Below the pieces are notes generated by a model, which ran no database searches, was not told the origin of the DNA, and worked only from the letters and a program-made list of their open reading frames with translations. From CSSED10-109M sp964349455 (lineage in GTDB: Bacteria > Bacillota_I > Bacilli_A > RF39 > UBA660), in NCBI GenBank assembly GCA_964349455.1, contig CAYGGG010000009.1, positions 1 to 20,748 on the forward strand: a DNA stretch of 20,748 nt, read 5' to 3'. The translations under genes and the position numbers were made by a program. Every line of letters starts with the position of its first letter. The first letter of the stretch is position 1. Positions 1 through 6,888 of this stretch are shown piece after piece.

Positions 1-15
1 TGATATTACACTTAA

Positions 16-44
16 AGTATAAAATAAATTAACTCTTTTGTCAA
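16..44 (-). promoter_or_regulatory. Sigma-A promoter for a gene beyond the left edge
   Basis: On the minus strand the sequence reads TTGACA (39-44), a 17-bp spacer, then TATACT (16-21). The -35 is a perfect consensus and the -10 has one mismatch. It lies just after the terminator-like hairpin of the DEAD-box gene, so it should start a new transcript running off the left end of the window. The target gene is not visible. Confidence 0.75.
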
Positions 45-64
45 ACTTTTTTTCTTTACTTTAC

Positions 65-88
65 AAAAAAAAAGACTTAAAATCTTTT
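65..88 (-). terminator. Weak intrinsic terminator after the DEAD-box helicase gene
   Basis: In the RNA sense, AAAAGA (83-88) and TCTTTT (70-75) can pair around a 7-base loop, and the U-run continues to base 65. The stem is short and AU-only, so termination may be partial. Its place between the stop codon of the helicase and the next promoter supports the call. Confidence 0.5.
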
Positions 89-121
89 AAAACCATAAAC
101 TTAATTTAATCAAAAATTATT

Positions 122-1360
122 CTAATTAAACTTTCTAACACCTTTTCGACCGCCCCTAAACCGATTATCACGATTACTAGCATCTCTAAACTGATTACTT
201 TTTTGACCTCGATTAATTCCTTTCGGCATAATAATAAAATTCTCCATTGGATAACCGTGACCTTCAACTGCTAAAATCGTTTGACTAATCGTTTTTTCAA
301 TTCCTAAAAATGTTTCCTTTTCATCAAAAGCACACAAAGAAATCGCAATTCCTTCAAGGCCCGCTCTTCCTGTTCTTCCAATTCGATGAACATAAGTTTC
401 AACATTTTCTGGCATCTCATAATTAATAACATGCGATAACTTATCAATATCAATACCTCTTGCTGCAATATCAGTTGCCACCAATACCTTATTAAAACCA
501 CTTTTAAACTGCTGTAAAGCAGCAACGCGAGCACTTTGTGATTTATTACCATGAATAATCCCACTTTCAATTCCATGTCTTTGTAAAATCTCACCCAACT
601 TATTAGCACCATGCTTAGTTCTAACAAAAATTAAAGCTGATTTAATCTCATCACAACTTAAAATTTCCAACAACAACTTAGATTTATTAACCTTATCAAC
701 AAAATAAACTGACTGATTGATTGAATCAACCGTCATTTCAGAATTAACTTTAATTGTTTCATAATCAACTAAAAATTCGCCCGCTATTCGCTTCACAGCT
801 GTTGTTATTGTTGCCGAAAGCATAATCGTTTGTCTTTTTTTGGGCATAAACTCAACAATTCTTCGAACATCATGAATAAATCCCATATCAAGCATTGTAT
901 CAGCTTCATCTAAAACAAACGTTTCAACATTATCAAGCTGCACATACCCCTGTTTTATTAAATCAAGTAACCTTCCTGGTGTTGCCACCAAAAAATCAAC
1001 CCCTTTTCTTAAAACAGCAACTTGTGAACTTTGATTAACGCCACCAAAAATAACACTACTTTTCAAACTAGTATTAATTGCATAACTACGAAAATTATCA
1101 CGCACTTGAAGTGCTAATTCTCTTGTTGGAACAAGCACTAAAACCTTAATATTACGATCACGATGATTAATAAACTTTTGGATTAGGGGGAGGGCAAAAG
1201 CGGCTGTTTTACCAGTTCCCGTTTGCGCCCCAGCCAAAACATCGCGCCCCTTCATAATAATAGGGATCGCCTTTTCTTGAATCAAAGAAGGCATTTCATA
1301 GCCCTCTAACTCAATTGCTTTTAAAATCTTTTCGTCTAGATTTAAGTCTTTAAATGTCAT
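122..1360 (-). CDS. DEAD-box ATP-dependent RNA helicase (CshA/RhlE-like)
   Basis: This is an ATP-dependent RNA helicase of the DEAD-box family, expected to remodel RNA duplexes in ribosome assembly, mRNA decay or cold adaptation. All core motifs are visible: Q motif with Q28, Walker A AQTGTGKT at residues 45-52, PTRELA near 78-83, DEAD at 151-154, SAT at 182-184, and HRIGRTGRAG in the second RecA domain. The 412-residue length is a minimal helicase core plus a short basic Arg/Gly/Asn tail (RFRGGRKGVRKFN), as in RhlE-type proteins. I start at the ATG at 1360, because an AGAGGA Shine-Dalgarno sits 6 bases before it; the in-frame ATG at 1378 would place that site inside the coding region. The gene has its own promoter (1569-1597) and an unusually long leader. 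Family assignment is secure; the exact subfamily and biological role are inferred. Confidence 0.95.
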   Translation of the reverse strand: MTFKDLNLDEKILKAIELEGYEMPSLIQEKAIPIIMKGRDVLAGAQTGTGKTAAFALPLIQKFINHRDRNIKVLVLVPTRELALQVRDNFRSYAINTSLKSSVIFGGVNQSSQVAVLRKGVDFLVATPGRLLDLIKQGYVQLDNVETFVLDEADTMLDMGFIHDVRRIVEFMPKKRQTIMLSATITTAVKRIAGEFLVDYETIKVNSEMTVDSINQSVYFVDKVNKSKLLLEILSCDEIKSALIFVRTKHGANKLGEILQRHGIESGIIHGNKSQSARVAALQQFKSGFNKVLVATDIAARGIDIDKLSHVINYEMPENVETYVHRIGRTGRAGLEGIAISLCAFDEKETFLGIEKTISQTILAVEGHGYPMENFIIMPKGINRGQKSNQFRDASNRDNRFRGGRKGVRKFN

Positions 1361-1562
1361 CACATTTCCTCTTTTCAAAAAAAAAATAGATAAAACTATT
1401 TTTTCATTAATTTATAATTAACTCTTAAAATAAAATCGTGTTTTAATCTAAAATGAATATTATAATTAGGGATCCTACACTTTTATTACTTTACTAGTTC
1501 CATCCAATATAACAATTCGCTTCTCTTATAATTAATCATCCCTTCAACTAAATTGAATGGGC
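1361..1562 (-). promoter_or_regulatory. Long structured 5' leader of the DEAD-box gene
   Basis: About 200 nt separate the predicted transcription start (near 1562) from the helicase ATG, and no supported gene lies between. At the very 5' end CCC-A-TTCAA and TTGAAGGG form an 8-bp hairpin with one bulged A (1540-1561). The GGG of that hairpin can instead pair, as AGGGAT (1538-1543), with ATCCCT (1468-1473), so the two helices exclude each other. Just before the Shine-Dalgarno is a terminator-like hairpin (1377-1404). No known riboswitch class was recognised. Leader control of DEAD-box genes occurs in cold-shock regulons; control here is inference. Confidence 0.45.
1377..1404 (-). terminator. 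Terminator-like hairpin directly before the helicase ribosome binding site
   Basis: The RNA would read AAAAAAUAG (1396-1404), loop UUUUAU, CUAUUUUUU (1381-1389), then four more U (1377-1380). The 9-bp stem is AU-rich and ends about 5 bases before the Shine-Dalgarno AGAGGA. It could act as a leader attenuator of the helicase gene, or end readthrough from the peptide gene upstream. The low GC of the stem makes efficient termination uncertain. Confidence 0.4.
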
Positions 1563-1568
1563 TTGATA

Positions 1569-1597
1569 ACTATAACACACTTCCAACACAATAGCAA
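1569..1597 (-). promoter_or_regulatory. Promoter of the DEAD-box helicase gene
   Basis: TTGCTA (1592-1597), 17-bp spacer, TATAGT (1569-1574) on the minus strand. Transcription would start near 1562, giving a leader of about 200 nt. The region between this promoter and the upstream peptide gene shows no convincing terminator. Confidence 0.65.
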
Positions 1598-1688
1598 GTT
1601 TTTAATCAATTCTCCAAATTACTATCAATTTCCGTTTCATTAGTTAAGCGCAATACATTATTCTTTTTCTTTTGATTGTAAAGCCTTC

Positions 1689-1874
1689 TTAACGACAACC
1701 ATGACAACTACTACACTGTCGACAATTAATACCATAAGATAATTTTAAAATTTTAAGCGGGAAATCCATCTTTGTTTGTTTTTCTATACGTGGTTTTTCA
1801 TAAAGATTTTTAATTTTTTTTAAATTTTCATTTAATACTTGCAAATCATTTTTTATTTCAACACTTTTAATCAT
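1689..1874 (-). CDS. Small peptide with C-terminal CxxCxxCxxC (possible RiPP precursor or metal-binding peptide)
   Basis: This 61-residue protein is not recognised as a named family. Residues 1-35 are charged and predicted helical (Lys/Glu/Asn-rich, with LNENLKKIKNLYEK near 14-27). The last 12 residues hold four cysteines at positions 51, 54, 57 and 60, a strict CxxCxxCxxC ending one residue before the C-terminus. There is no signal peptide or membrane segment. The gene is well supported despite its size: perfect AGGAGGTG Shine-Dalgarno (1879-1886) four bases before the ATG and a near-consensus promoter right upstream, giving a leader of only about a dozen bases. A leader-plus-Cys-rich-tail layout is typical of radical-SAM-modified RiPP precursors (SCIFF- or Clo7bot-like), but no maturase or transporter gene is in the window. 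The Cys spacing would equally suit an Fe-S or zinc site. Confidence 0.7.
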   Translation of the reverse strand: MIKSVEIKNDLQVLNENLKKIKNLYEKPRIEKQTKMDFPLKILKLSYGINCRQCSSCHGCR

Positions 1875-1892
1875 TTGGCACCTCCTAAAAAA

Positions 1893-1920
1893 ATTATAAC
1901 AAACTGTACTTTTTTGTCAA
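1893..1920 (-). promoter_or_regulatory. Strong promoter of the Cys-rich peptide gene
   Basis: Perfect TTGACA (1915-1920) and perfect TATAAT (1893-1898) with a 16-bp spacer, plus an extended -10 TG one base before the -10 hexamer. The Shine-Dalgarno AGGAGGTG begins 6 bases after the -10, so the transcript would start almost at the ribosome binding site. It is the closest match to consensus in the window. Confidence 0.85.
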
Positions 1921-2008
1921 CACTTTTTTTAGGCCTTATAAATCAAGGGTTTAAAGCGGTTTTTTGCTGTACTCTTTTTTTACATTAAATAATTATTTTA
2001 ATTACCGC

Positions 2009-4234
2009 TCATTTCTTTTTCTTCACTAAAGTCTTTGCTTTATTTAACAAACTCACATTTTTACTCTCAACTAAACAACCATCCTGATCAAAATAATCAT
2101 CAACAACATCAATCTTTTCTTTATCACTATTATCAAGTATTTTTCTTGCTACAAAAAGATCATTTTCATCAACATACACATTATCATATAACAAAGGAAT
2201 ACAAGTATTTCCCTTAATACTTTCACAAACCCCATACTTAATTCCTTCTTTAGTTAAGGTCGATAAAATTATTCTTTTCCCATCAAAAACAAAATCAATA
2301 CTCTTATATGTTGGATCTAAAAAACTCCTTGCAGCATCATTATAAAGGTGACCATTTCTAACTTCAACTAATCCAAAATCTTCTTTTCTTTGCGGCGATG
2401 ACTTTTTCTTATATTTAACAAAGAAATTTTTCCCGTTGAAATTTGGTTGCCATCGATTAATATCACCACTAATCACTTCAAAATGTTCATATAAATCATT
2501 ACTATTTAACTCAACCATCTCAAGTACTTCGCGAACTCTTTTATTCAAAGGAACAATCATTTTTTCTTTTTCTTGATTCTCAAAAATCATAATTTCTAAT
2601 AATTTATCATATTGCCACGAAACTACTTTTTTTCGTTTGACCAAAACATTTCCTGACTCATCAATAACAATAATTTCTTTTTCATCATAATCAATTTTTT
2701 TATCTAAAACATACCTAAATGAACTAAGCTTATTCACCTCTTTTATATCACAAAACTCAACCCCATTGCCAAGAATATCAAATAGGTCTGGTAACGTAGA
2801 AGCGCCCGTTGCCTTGTAAAGCTTAGAACAATCATTTCCAATTATTGGTTTAATTTCTTCATACGCCTTATCAGGATGTTGACCGTTCAAGCTAGGTCCA
2901 TAATAATCTGTTTTCATCATTTGATCGATGCTTACAAAAAATTCTTTCAAAACTCTATCTGAGGTCAAATAAACATTCGCTTTTACAATAAAACATTTAC
3001 TATCATCAAAATTTAAAACATCTTCCTTATTACAAGTTGTTTTAAAAAAACTACCTCTTTCCCTTTTTAAATCGACAATTAATCCTTTTTGATTGTCCTC
3101 CTCTTCAAAAACATAAGCTTTCGGACTATCAGGTTTATCATCAGTTAAAGGCGTAATTTTTTGATACAAATTATCTAACATTTTTTCGGTCTCAATTCTT
3201 ACCGGTTTTAATCGGATTAAAGAAGCTCTATGGAAACTAAGACCGGCATTTTTTACAGTTATTCTTGATAATCCTTTTTTACCATCTTCAGTAGTTATAG
3301 CATAATAATTTGCTTCCTTGGCTTCAAATTGATCTTCCCCTTTTAAAACATTTTTTTTGTCATACTGACATGGAATTAGCTCAGAAAATTTCAAAACTTT
3401 AACAGTTGAATCAGTATCTTCATAATAATCTCCAAGCAAAGCCGCTAATCCATAACAAACCTTATTTCCACTCTTTTTTCTAATTTCAACAAATGGTTGA
3501 TTTTCCATAATAGTAAAATCACGATATTGACAAGGAATTAATTCTTCTAATTCATTTTTTCCATAATCATCTTGTACCCTTACATAAGCTCCTGTTAAAT
3601 TTTCACCATCAATATTTTTCGAATACTTAACAAGTTGAATCGGGATAGGATAAATACTAAACTGACCGAGTCCAATCTTATCATCAAAACCAGGCGCTGG
3701 TGCTTCATAATAACGTGCCCCATAAGACATAGCGCCTAAAAAAGTATACTCTGGATCCAACGTTCCCATAATATCATCTCTAAACTTACCCTGTAGTTTT
3801 ACCCCGTTTTCATTTCGAAAAAGATCAATACCACTACCAGTTCTTTTAATTTGTTCAGCTTTTCCAAACGGATACACAATTGAATAACCCCATCCTGTCT
3901 TCCCCTCAACAATCCCCCATTGCTCCTGTCCATCAATCTCTTTTTTAACACTAAAACAATCTCCATTTTCAGATGGTTGTGCTAGAAAATCAACATCAAT
4001 CACATCAGGAATGACAAAAATTATTTCCCCCTCCCAAAAAACATGTTGGTTTCCATCATCTGCTTTACAAACATAATATTGTTTTGATTTTGAAAAAAAC
4101 AACTCCGGTAATTCCTTTTCAATTATTTCTTCATAGACAAAGGGCAAACGAACATTTAACGCTTGATCAATAATTCCGTATTTATATTCCCCTTCGACCA
4201 TTTTCTTTTTTACAACATACTCTACTTTTTCCAT
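2009..4234 (-). CDS. Large cytoplasmic protein with divergent WG-like repeats
   Basis: The 741-residue protein has no signal peptide or membrane segment. It holds scattered units resembling the WG (KWG) repeat, in which an aromatic-Gly-hydrophobic strand is followed some 10-20 residues later by an I/L-P-x-x-Y strand: KYGIIDQ with LPFVYEE (18-36), QWGIVEG with YSIVYPFG (105-124), LIPCQYRDF (232-240), CYGLAALLG (260-268) with LIPCQYDKK (286-294), and KYGVCE with CIPLLYDNV near the C-terminus. Spacing is irregular, so this is a decayed or divergent array and not a textbook one. It ends in a Lys-rich tail. WG-repeat proteins usually serve as beta-rich binding scaffolds; the partner is unknown. 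It is last in a five-gene operon, 46 bp after the preceding gene, with a good AGGAGG site before the ATG. No terminator is evident downstream. Confidence 0.75.
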   Translation of the reverse strand: MEKVEYVVKKKMVEGEYKYGIIDQALNVRLPFVYEEIIEKELPELFFSKSKQYYVCKADDGNQHVFWEGEIIFVIPDVIDVDFLAQPSENGDCFSVKKEIDGQEQWGIVEGKTGWGYSIVYPFGKAEQIKRTGSGIDLFRNENGVKLQGKFRDDIMGTLDPEYTFLGAMSYGARYYEAPAPGFDDKIGLGQFSIYPIPIQLVKYSKNIDGENLTGAYVRVQDDYGKNELEELIPCQYRDFTIMENQPFVEIRKKSGNKVCYGLAALLGDYYEDTDSTVKVLKFSELIPCQYDKKNVLKGEDQFEAKEANYYAITTEDGKKGLSRITVKNAGLSFHRASLIRLKPVRIETEKMLDNLYQKITPLTDDKPDSPKAYVFEEEDNQKGLIVDLKRERGSFFKTTCNKEDVLNFDDSKCFIVKANVYLTSDRVLKEFFVSIDQMMKTDYYGPSLNGQHPDKAYEEIKPIIGNDCSKLYKATGASTLPDLFDILGNGVEFCDIKEVNKLSSFRYVLDKKIDYDEKEIIVIDESGNVLVKRKKVVSWQYDKLLEIMIFENQEKEKMIVPLNKRVREVLEMVELNSNDLYEHFEVISGDINRWQPNFNGKNFFVKYKKKSSPQRKEDFGLVEVRNGHLYNDAARSFLDPTYKSIDFVFDGKRIILSTLTKEGIKYGVCESIKGNTCIPLLYDNVYVDENDLFVARKILDNSDKEKIDVVDDYFDQDGCLVESKNVSLLNKAKTLVKKKK

Positions 4235-4280
4235 TTTTCCTCCTATACCCCATTCTTAATCTTTCTTTCCAAACAATAAA

Positions 4281-4820
4281 TTATTTTGTTTTTTTCATTT
4301 TCCCCAGAACATAACCATTTAATACTAGATTAATATCTCTTCTCGCTTCTTCTAAGCATGATTGATTTTTTCTTAAAGTTGCCATGACAATATTATGATG
4401 TAAAATAGTCATTATTAAAACAATATCTTGATCAGTCGTCCCTAATCGACACATTGCACTCATTAATTCATCATATTCATTCTCATTATCATAGTAATAA
4501 CTCGGATCAGCCGCTTTTAATGTTTTCATATCTGTATATATTTCCAATAACCGCAAATATAATCGAGCTTCTTCACCACTTTTCATTGAAAAGCCCTCAA
4601 TTTCATTTGCTTCTTTTAATTCATGATCTAAAACCATCATAATTGCCTCTACTTCCAAACTAGAAATCTTTAATTCGCTAAGCCTTGCTTTAATTGCTTC
4701 AAATTCGACACTATCATTATAGCGATATTGTGGTTGAAACTTTTTCTCTCTCGTTAGCCATCTTAATACCCCAATCAAATAATCTAACAATTGCTCCTCA
4801 TTCATTTTTCTAATTTCCAT
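4281..4820 (-). CDS. Unknown helical protein with an internal duplication
   Basis: This 179-residue soluble protein is not recognised. It is predicted largely alpha-helical. Two 33-residue stretches align without gaps, residues 39-71 and 115-147: each has an acidic-aromatic start (EFEAI / EYDEL), a central Leu/Thr/Ser turn, and a hydrophobic helix with IMMVLDHEL / IMTILHHNI, so the protein looks like two copies of one helical hairpin. It begins at ATG 4820 behind an AAAGGAGTGG ribosome binding site and sits fourth in the operon, 43 bp after the HD hydrolase gene and 46 bp before the WG-like gene. The conserved acidic/His pairs in the second helix of each repeat (DHE, HHN) could bind metal or a partner, but this is speculation. 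Confidence 0.75.
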   Translation of the reverse strand: MEIRKMNEEQLLDYLIGVLRWLTREKKFQPQYRYNDSVEFEAIKARLSELKISSLEVEAIMMVLDHELKEANEIEGFSMKSGEEARLYLRLLEIYTDMKTLKAADPSYYYDNENEYDELMSAMCRLGTTDQDIVLIMTILHHNIVMATLRKNQSCLEEARRDINLVLNGYVLGKMKKTK

Positions 4821-4863
4821 AATTCCACTCCTTTAATTTTATAAATATTATAAAACAAAAACT

Positions 4864-5934
4864 TTAAAAAGTAATTTTTTTCCTTCGTTTTTGCTTTCTT
4901 CGATCAATTTTTTCAATTCCTTCAAGATAACTGTACTTACTATCATTAAAATTTAAATACTCAGAAATTAAATTTTTACACCGCTTAGAAACCTGATCTA
5001 ATCTCCCCACTTTACCATTATCAATAACTAAAGGAACTACAAATCTTTTTTTACAGTCAACCGACACACTATAATATTGATTACTTTTTTCATCACTGCG
5101 ACATAACTTATCAGCATTTACAAAAACAAGCCATTTGTCGCGTATTTCCTGATCACTTAAAAACAAATCAATTGCTTCTTTTTCTGACATAGTATATAAA
5201 CTAGCAAAATCAATTTTTTTATCCAATAACTCTCTTAAACAATCAGCAATAAATTGCATCATGAACTTGTCCTCATTTTTTTGCAGAGCAATTCCATAAT
5301 AAAAAACTCCTTCAAAAAACTTGTCAGCAATTTTCAAATCACCAAAACCAATTTCCAATTCATTATCCTCATTATTTAAAACAACAATATCATCATATAT
5401 TTCTTTAATATCTTCTAATTGCCAAAACTGATGCCAAATAAGGCCGGTGTGTAACACACCCTCTAACCGATCAACACATATTTTCGGTTTTTTATTTTCA
5501 ACAATTGAATATCTTTCAATATCAATCACATCTTCTAATAAAACGTGATCTTCTTTTAACAAATTAAGAATTTCAAGACTATTAAGCAACACCTCTTTAA
5601 TATTTATTTCAGCACTCTCTTGATTAATATAATCTTCTAACAAATAATCAACACAATGACTAAAGATTGGTGTTCCCGAGTCATGAAAAAGAGCTGCTAA
5701 TGTTTGCTTCTTATCCCCCGTAAAATGCCATGTCATCAGAGCACAAGCAACACAATGATCTAATCTTGAATACCAATAACGACAATTATATAAATTAGTA
5801 TAGTCACTTCCACAAAACTGGCCGATTGTTGCTAATCGCTGCATCATCTTTGTCTCAATATATTTATCCAAAAATGTAGGATAATCATGACAAAGGATTT
5901 GATAATACTTTTCTAGTTCTTCTCTTCCTGTCAT
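4864..5934 (-). CDS. HD-domain phosphohydrolase, dGTPase/SAMHD1-like
   Basis: The 356-residue protein has a complete HD metal-binding set: H60 (RLDH), H84-D85 (LFHDSGTPIFSH) and a late Asp, D155 (CVDRLEG). The stretch MMQRLATIGQF (30-40) matches the QRL..I.Q motif before the first His in dGTPase/SAMHD1-type triphosphohydrolases, and HDSGTPIFSH matches their HDIGHGPFSH. The expected reaction is metal-dependent hydrolysis of dNTPs or another phosphorylated nucleotide in the cytoplasm. The usual second Gly-His of that motif is replaced by Gly-Thr (T88), which may alter substrate. The C-terminal third is unassigned and ends in a strongly basic tail. I start at ATG 5934, placed 5 bases after AAGGGGG, and not at the TTG 15 bases upstream. 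It is the third gene of the operon and the only member with a recognised enzyme fold. Confidence 0.85.
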   Translation of the reverse strand: MTGREELEKYYQILCHDYPTFLDKYIETKMMQRLATIGQFCGSDYTNLYNCRYWYSRLDHCVACALMTWHFTGDKKQTLAALFHDSGTPIFSHCVDYLLEDYINQESAEINIKEVLLNSLEILNLLKEDHVLLEDVIDIERYSIVENKKPKICVDRLEGVLHTGLIWHQFWQLEDIKEIYDDIVVLNNEDNELEIGFGDLKIADKFFEGVFYYGIALQKNEDKFMMQFIADCLRELLDKKIDFASLYTMSEKEAIDLFLSDQEIRDKWLVFVNADKLCRSDEKSNQYYSVSVDCKKRFVVPLVIDNGKVGRLDQVSKRCKNLISEYLNFNDSKYSYLEGIEKIDRRKQKRRKKITF

Positions 5935-5964
5935 TTTATCCCCCTTCAAAAAAGATTTAAAAAA

Positions 5965-6456
5965 TCATCGTTTTTTCTGATCTAAGTCACTGCTACAATA
6001 TTTTTCTTCTTCTTTCTCAAATCGATAATTAAGAGGCAATACTATTTCAGTAATCTCATATTCAGGCATATTAGGTTGCTCTGGAATAAAACCATCACTA
6101 ATTTCAGTTTCAACCGTTGCCACCATTAAATTATTAGTCATCAAATCTTTGTCACTTGCATAACAAAGCGTTACTTCATCTTTGGCAATACTCTTTAAAA
6201 ATTGCATTCTTTCGATCCCATTTTCCAAAACATCTTTGACATTAGCACCATTCTCAAGCCAATTCATTTGCTTCAAAATTTCATCATCAATTCCCTTCGT
6301 TCTCGCCCACAAAATAAAATCACGATAAAACGCAAACTCTTTTTTCAACTCAAGAAAGAACGTTTCTTTAAATTTTTTTTCCTTATCTTTATCCGCACCA
6401 AACACCACCACTGTATCTTTCCATGCCTTGTCAATAAATTCTTCTAAAGATTTCAT
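5965..6456 (-). CDS. Unknown acidic/helical protein, operon member
   Basis: A 163-residue soluble protein that I do not recognise. The first ~100 residues are rich in charged amphipathic helices (FKETFFLELKKEFAFYRDF near 29-47); the last part is strand-like, proline-containing and acidic (EQPNMPEYEITEIVLPLNYRF). It has no signal peptide, membrane segment or obvious catalytic motif. The start is ATG 6456, which overlaps the TGA stop of the preceding gene by one base (TGATG), a classic translational-coupling junction, and GAGGTG lies 4 bases upstream. Tight coupling suggests the two proteins are needed in similar amounts and may interact. It is the second gene of the five-gene operon. Confidence 0.7.
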   Translation of the reverse strand: MKSLEEFIDKAWKDTVVVFGADKDKEKKFKETFFLELKKEFAFYRDFILWARTKGIDDEILKQMNWLENGANVKDVLENGIERMQFLKSIAKDEVTLCYASDKDLMTNNLMVATVETEISDGFIPEQPNMPEYEITEIVLPLNYRFEKEEEKYCSSDLDQKKR

Positions 6457-6830
6457 CAAACACCTCTTCTTTTTTTTCTTGCAATATCTAACACATTATT
6501 TTCAATTAAAAACTGACGACAATCATCATCAACATAATTAATCACTGATTCTTTTTCAACACCACCTGTTAAACATTTTTCAGCAAAAGATTGATACCAT
6601 CTTTGGTAAGATGAATTCTCTTTTTCATCAAATTCAATTCCATATTCTTCAGCCATCATCAACAATTCTTTTAATTTTTGATTAGCTAAATCCAATTCAA
6701 CCGGATAAGATCCTAACATATAACAGGCCATTTGATAATCCTTAATCGATTCACTCAAATCACGAATGTGTAAAAACAAATCTAACTCACTTAATTTCTC
6801 ATTCTTTTCTTCTAACAATCTTTCTAACAT
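6456..6830 (-). CDS. Unknown small helical protein, first gene of the HD/WG operon
   Basis: This 124-residue soluble protein is not recognised. It is mainly helical: an N-terminal charged coiled-coil-like helix (residues 1-30), then amphipathic helices (ACYMLGSYPVELDLANQKL near 35-53) and a basic C-terminus (ARKKRRGV). It starts at ATG 6830 after a GGGGAGG site and follows directly on a promoter at 6857-6884, so it opens the operon. Its stop codon overlaps the next start by one base. Nothing in the sequence gives a function. A small acidic/helical first gene coupled to its neighbour resembles the layout of adaptor or antitoxin genes, but there is no direct evidence for that role. Confidence 0.7.
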   Translation of the reverse strand: MLERLLEEKNEKLSELDLFLHIRDLSESIKDYQMACYMLGSYPVELDLANQKLKELLMMAEEYGIEFDEKENSSYQRWYQSFAEKCLTGGVEKESVINYVDDDCRQFLIENNVLDIARKKRRGV

Positions 6831-6856
6831 AAAAACCTCCCCAAATAATTGGTCTT

Positions 6857-6884
6857 ATAATACCACAAATAAAAAAAAAAGCAA
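6857..6884 (-). promoter_or_regulatory. Promoter of the five-gene HD/WG operon
   Basis: TTGCTT (6879-6884), 16-bp spacer with eight T, then TATTAT (6857-6862), preceded by an extended -10 TGG. The -35 lies right behind the stop codon region of the epimerase gene, and the T-run may double as the end of a weak terminator (short GC/GCT stem at the gene end). No other good promoter was found inside the operon. Confidence 0.55.
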
Positions 6885-6888
6885 GAAG

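Noticed and set aside
304..627. 107-residue minus-strand frame inside the DEAD-box gene
   Set aside because: It overlaps the helicase gene in another frame, has no ribosome site and an odd hydrophobic composition; a shadow frame.
1489..1542. Possible 17-residue leader peptide before the helicase (ATG in the 5' leader)
   Set aside because: The purine run AAGGG touches the ATG, leaving no proper spacing for a ribosome site, and no amino-acid bias suggests attenuation.
1441..1560. T-box-like GGATGGAAC in the helicase leader
   Set aside because: The T-box consensus and a specifier stem are absent, and a DEAD-box gene is not a usual T-box target.
4821..4863. TATAAT between the HD gene and the duplicated helical gene
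   Set aside because: The hexamer at the -35 position (TTACTT) is poor and there is no TGn extension; AT-rich spacers give such matches by chance.
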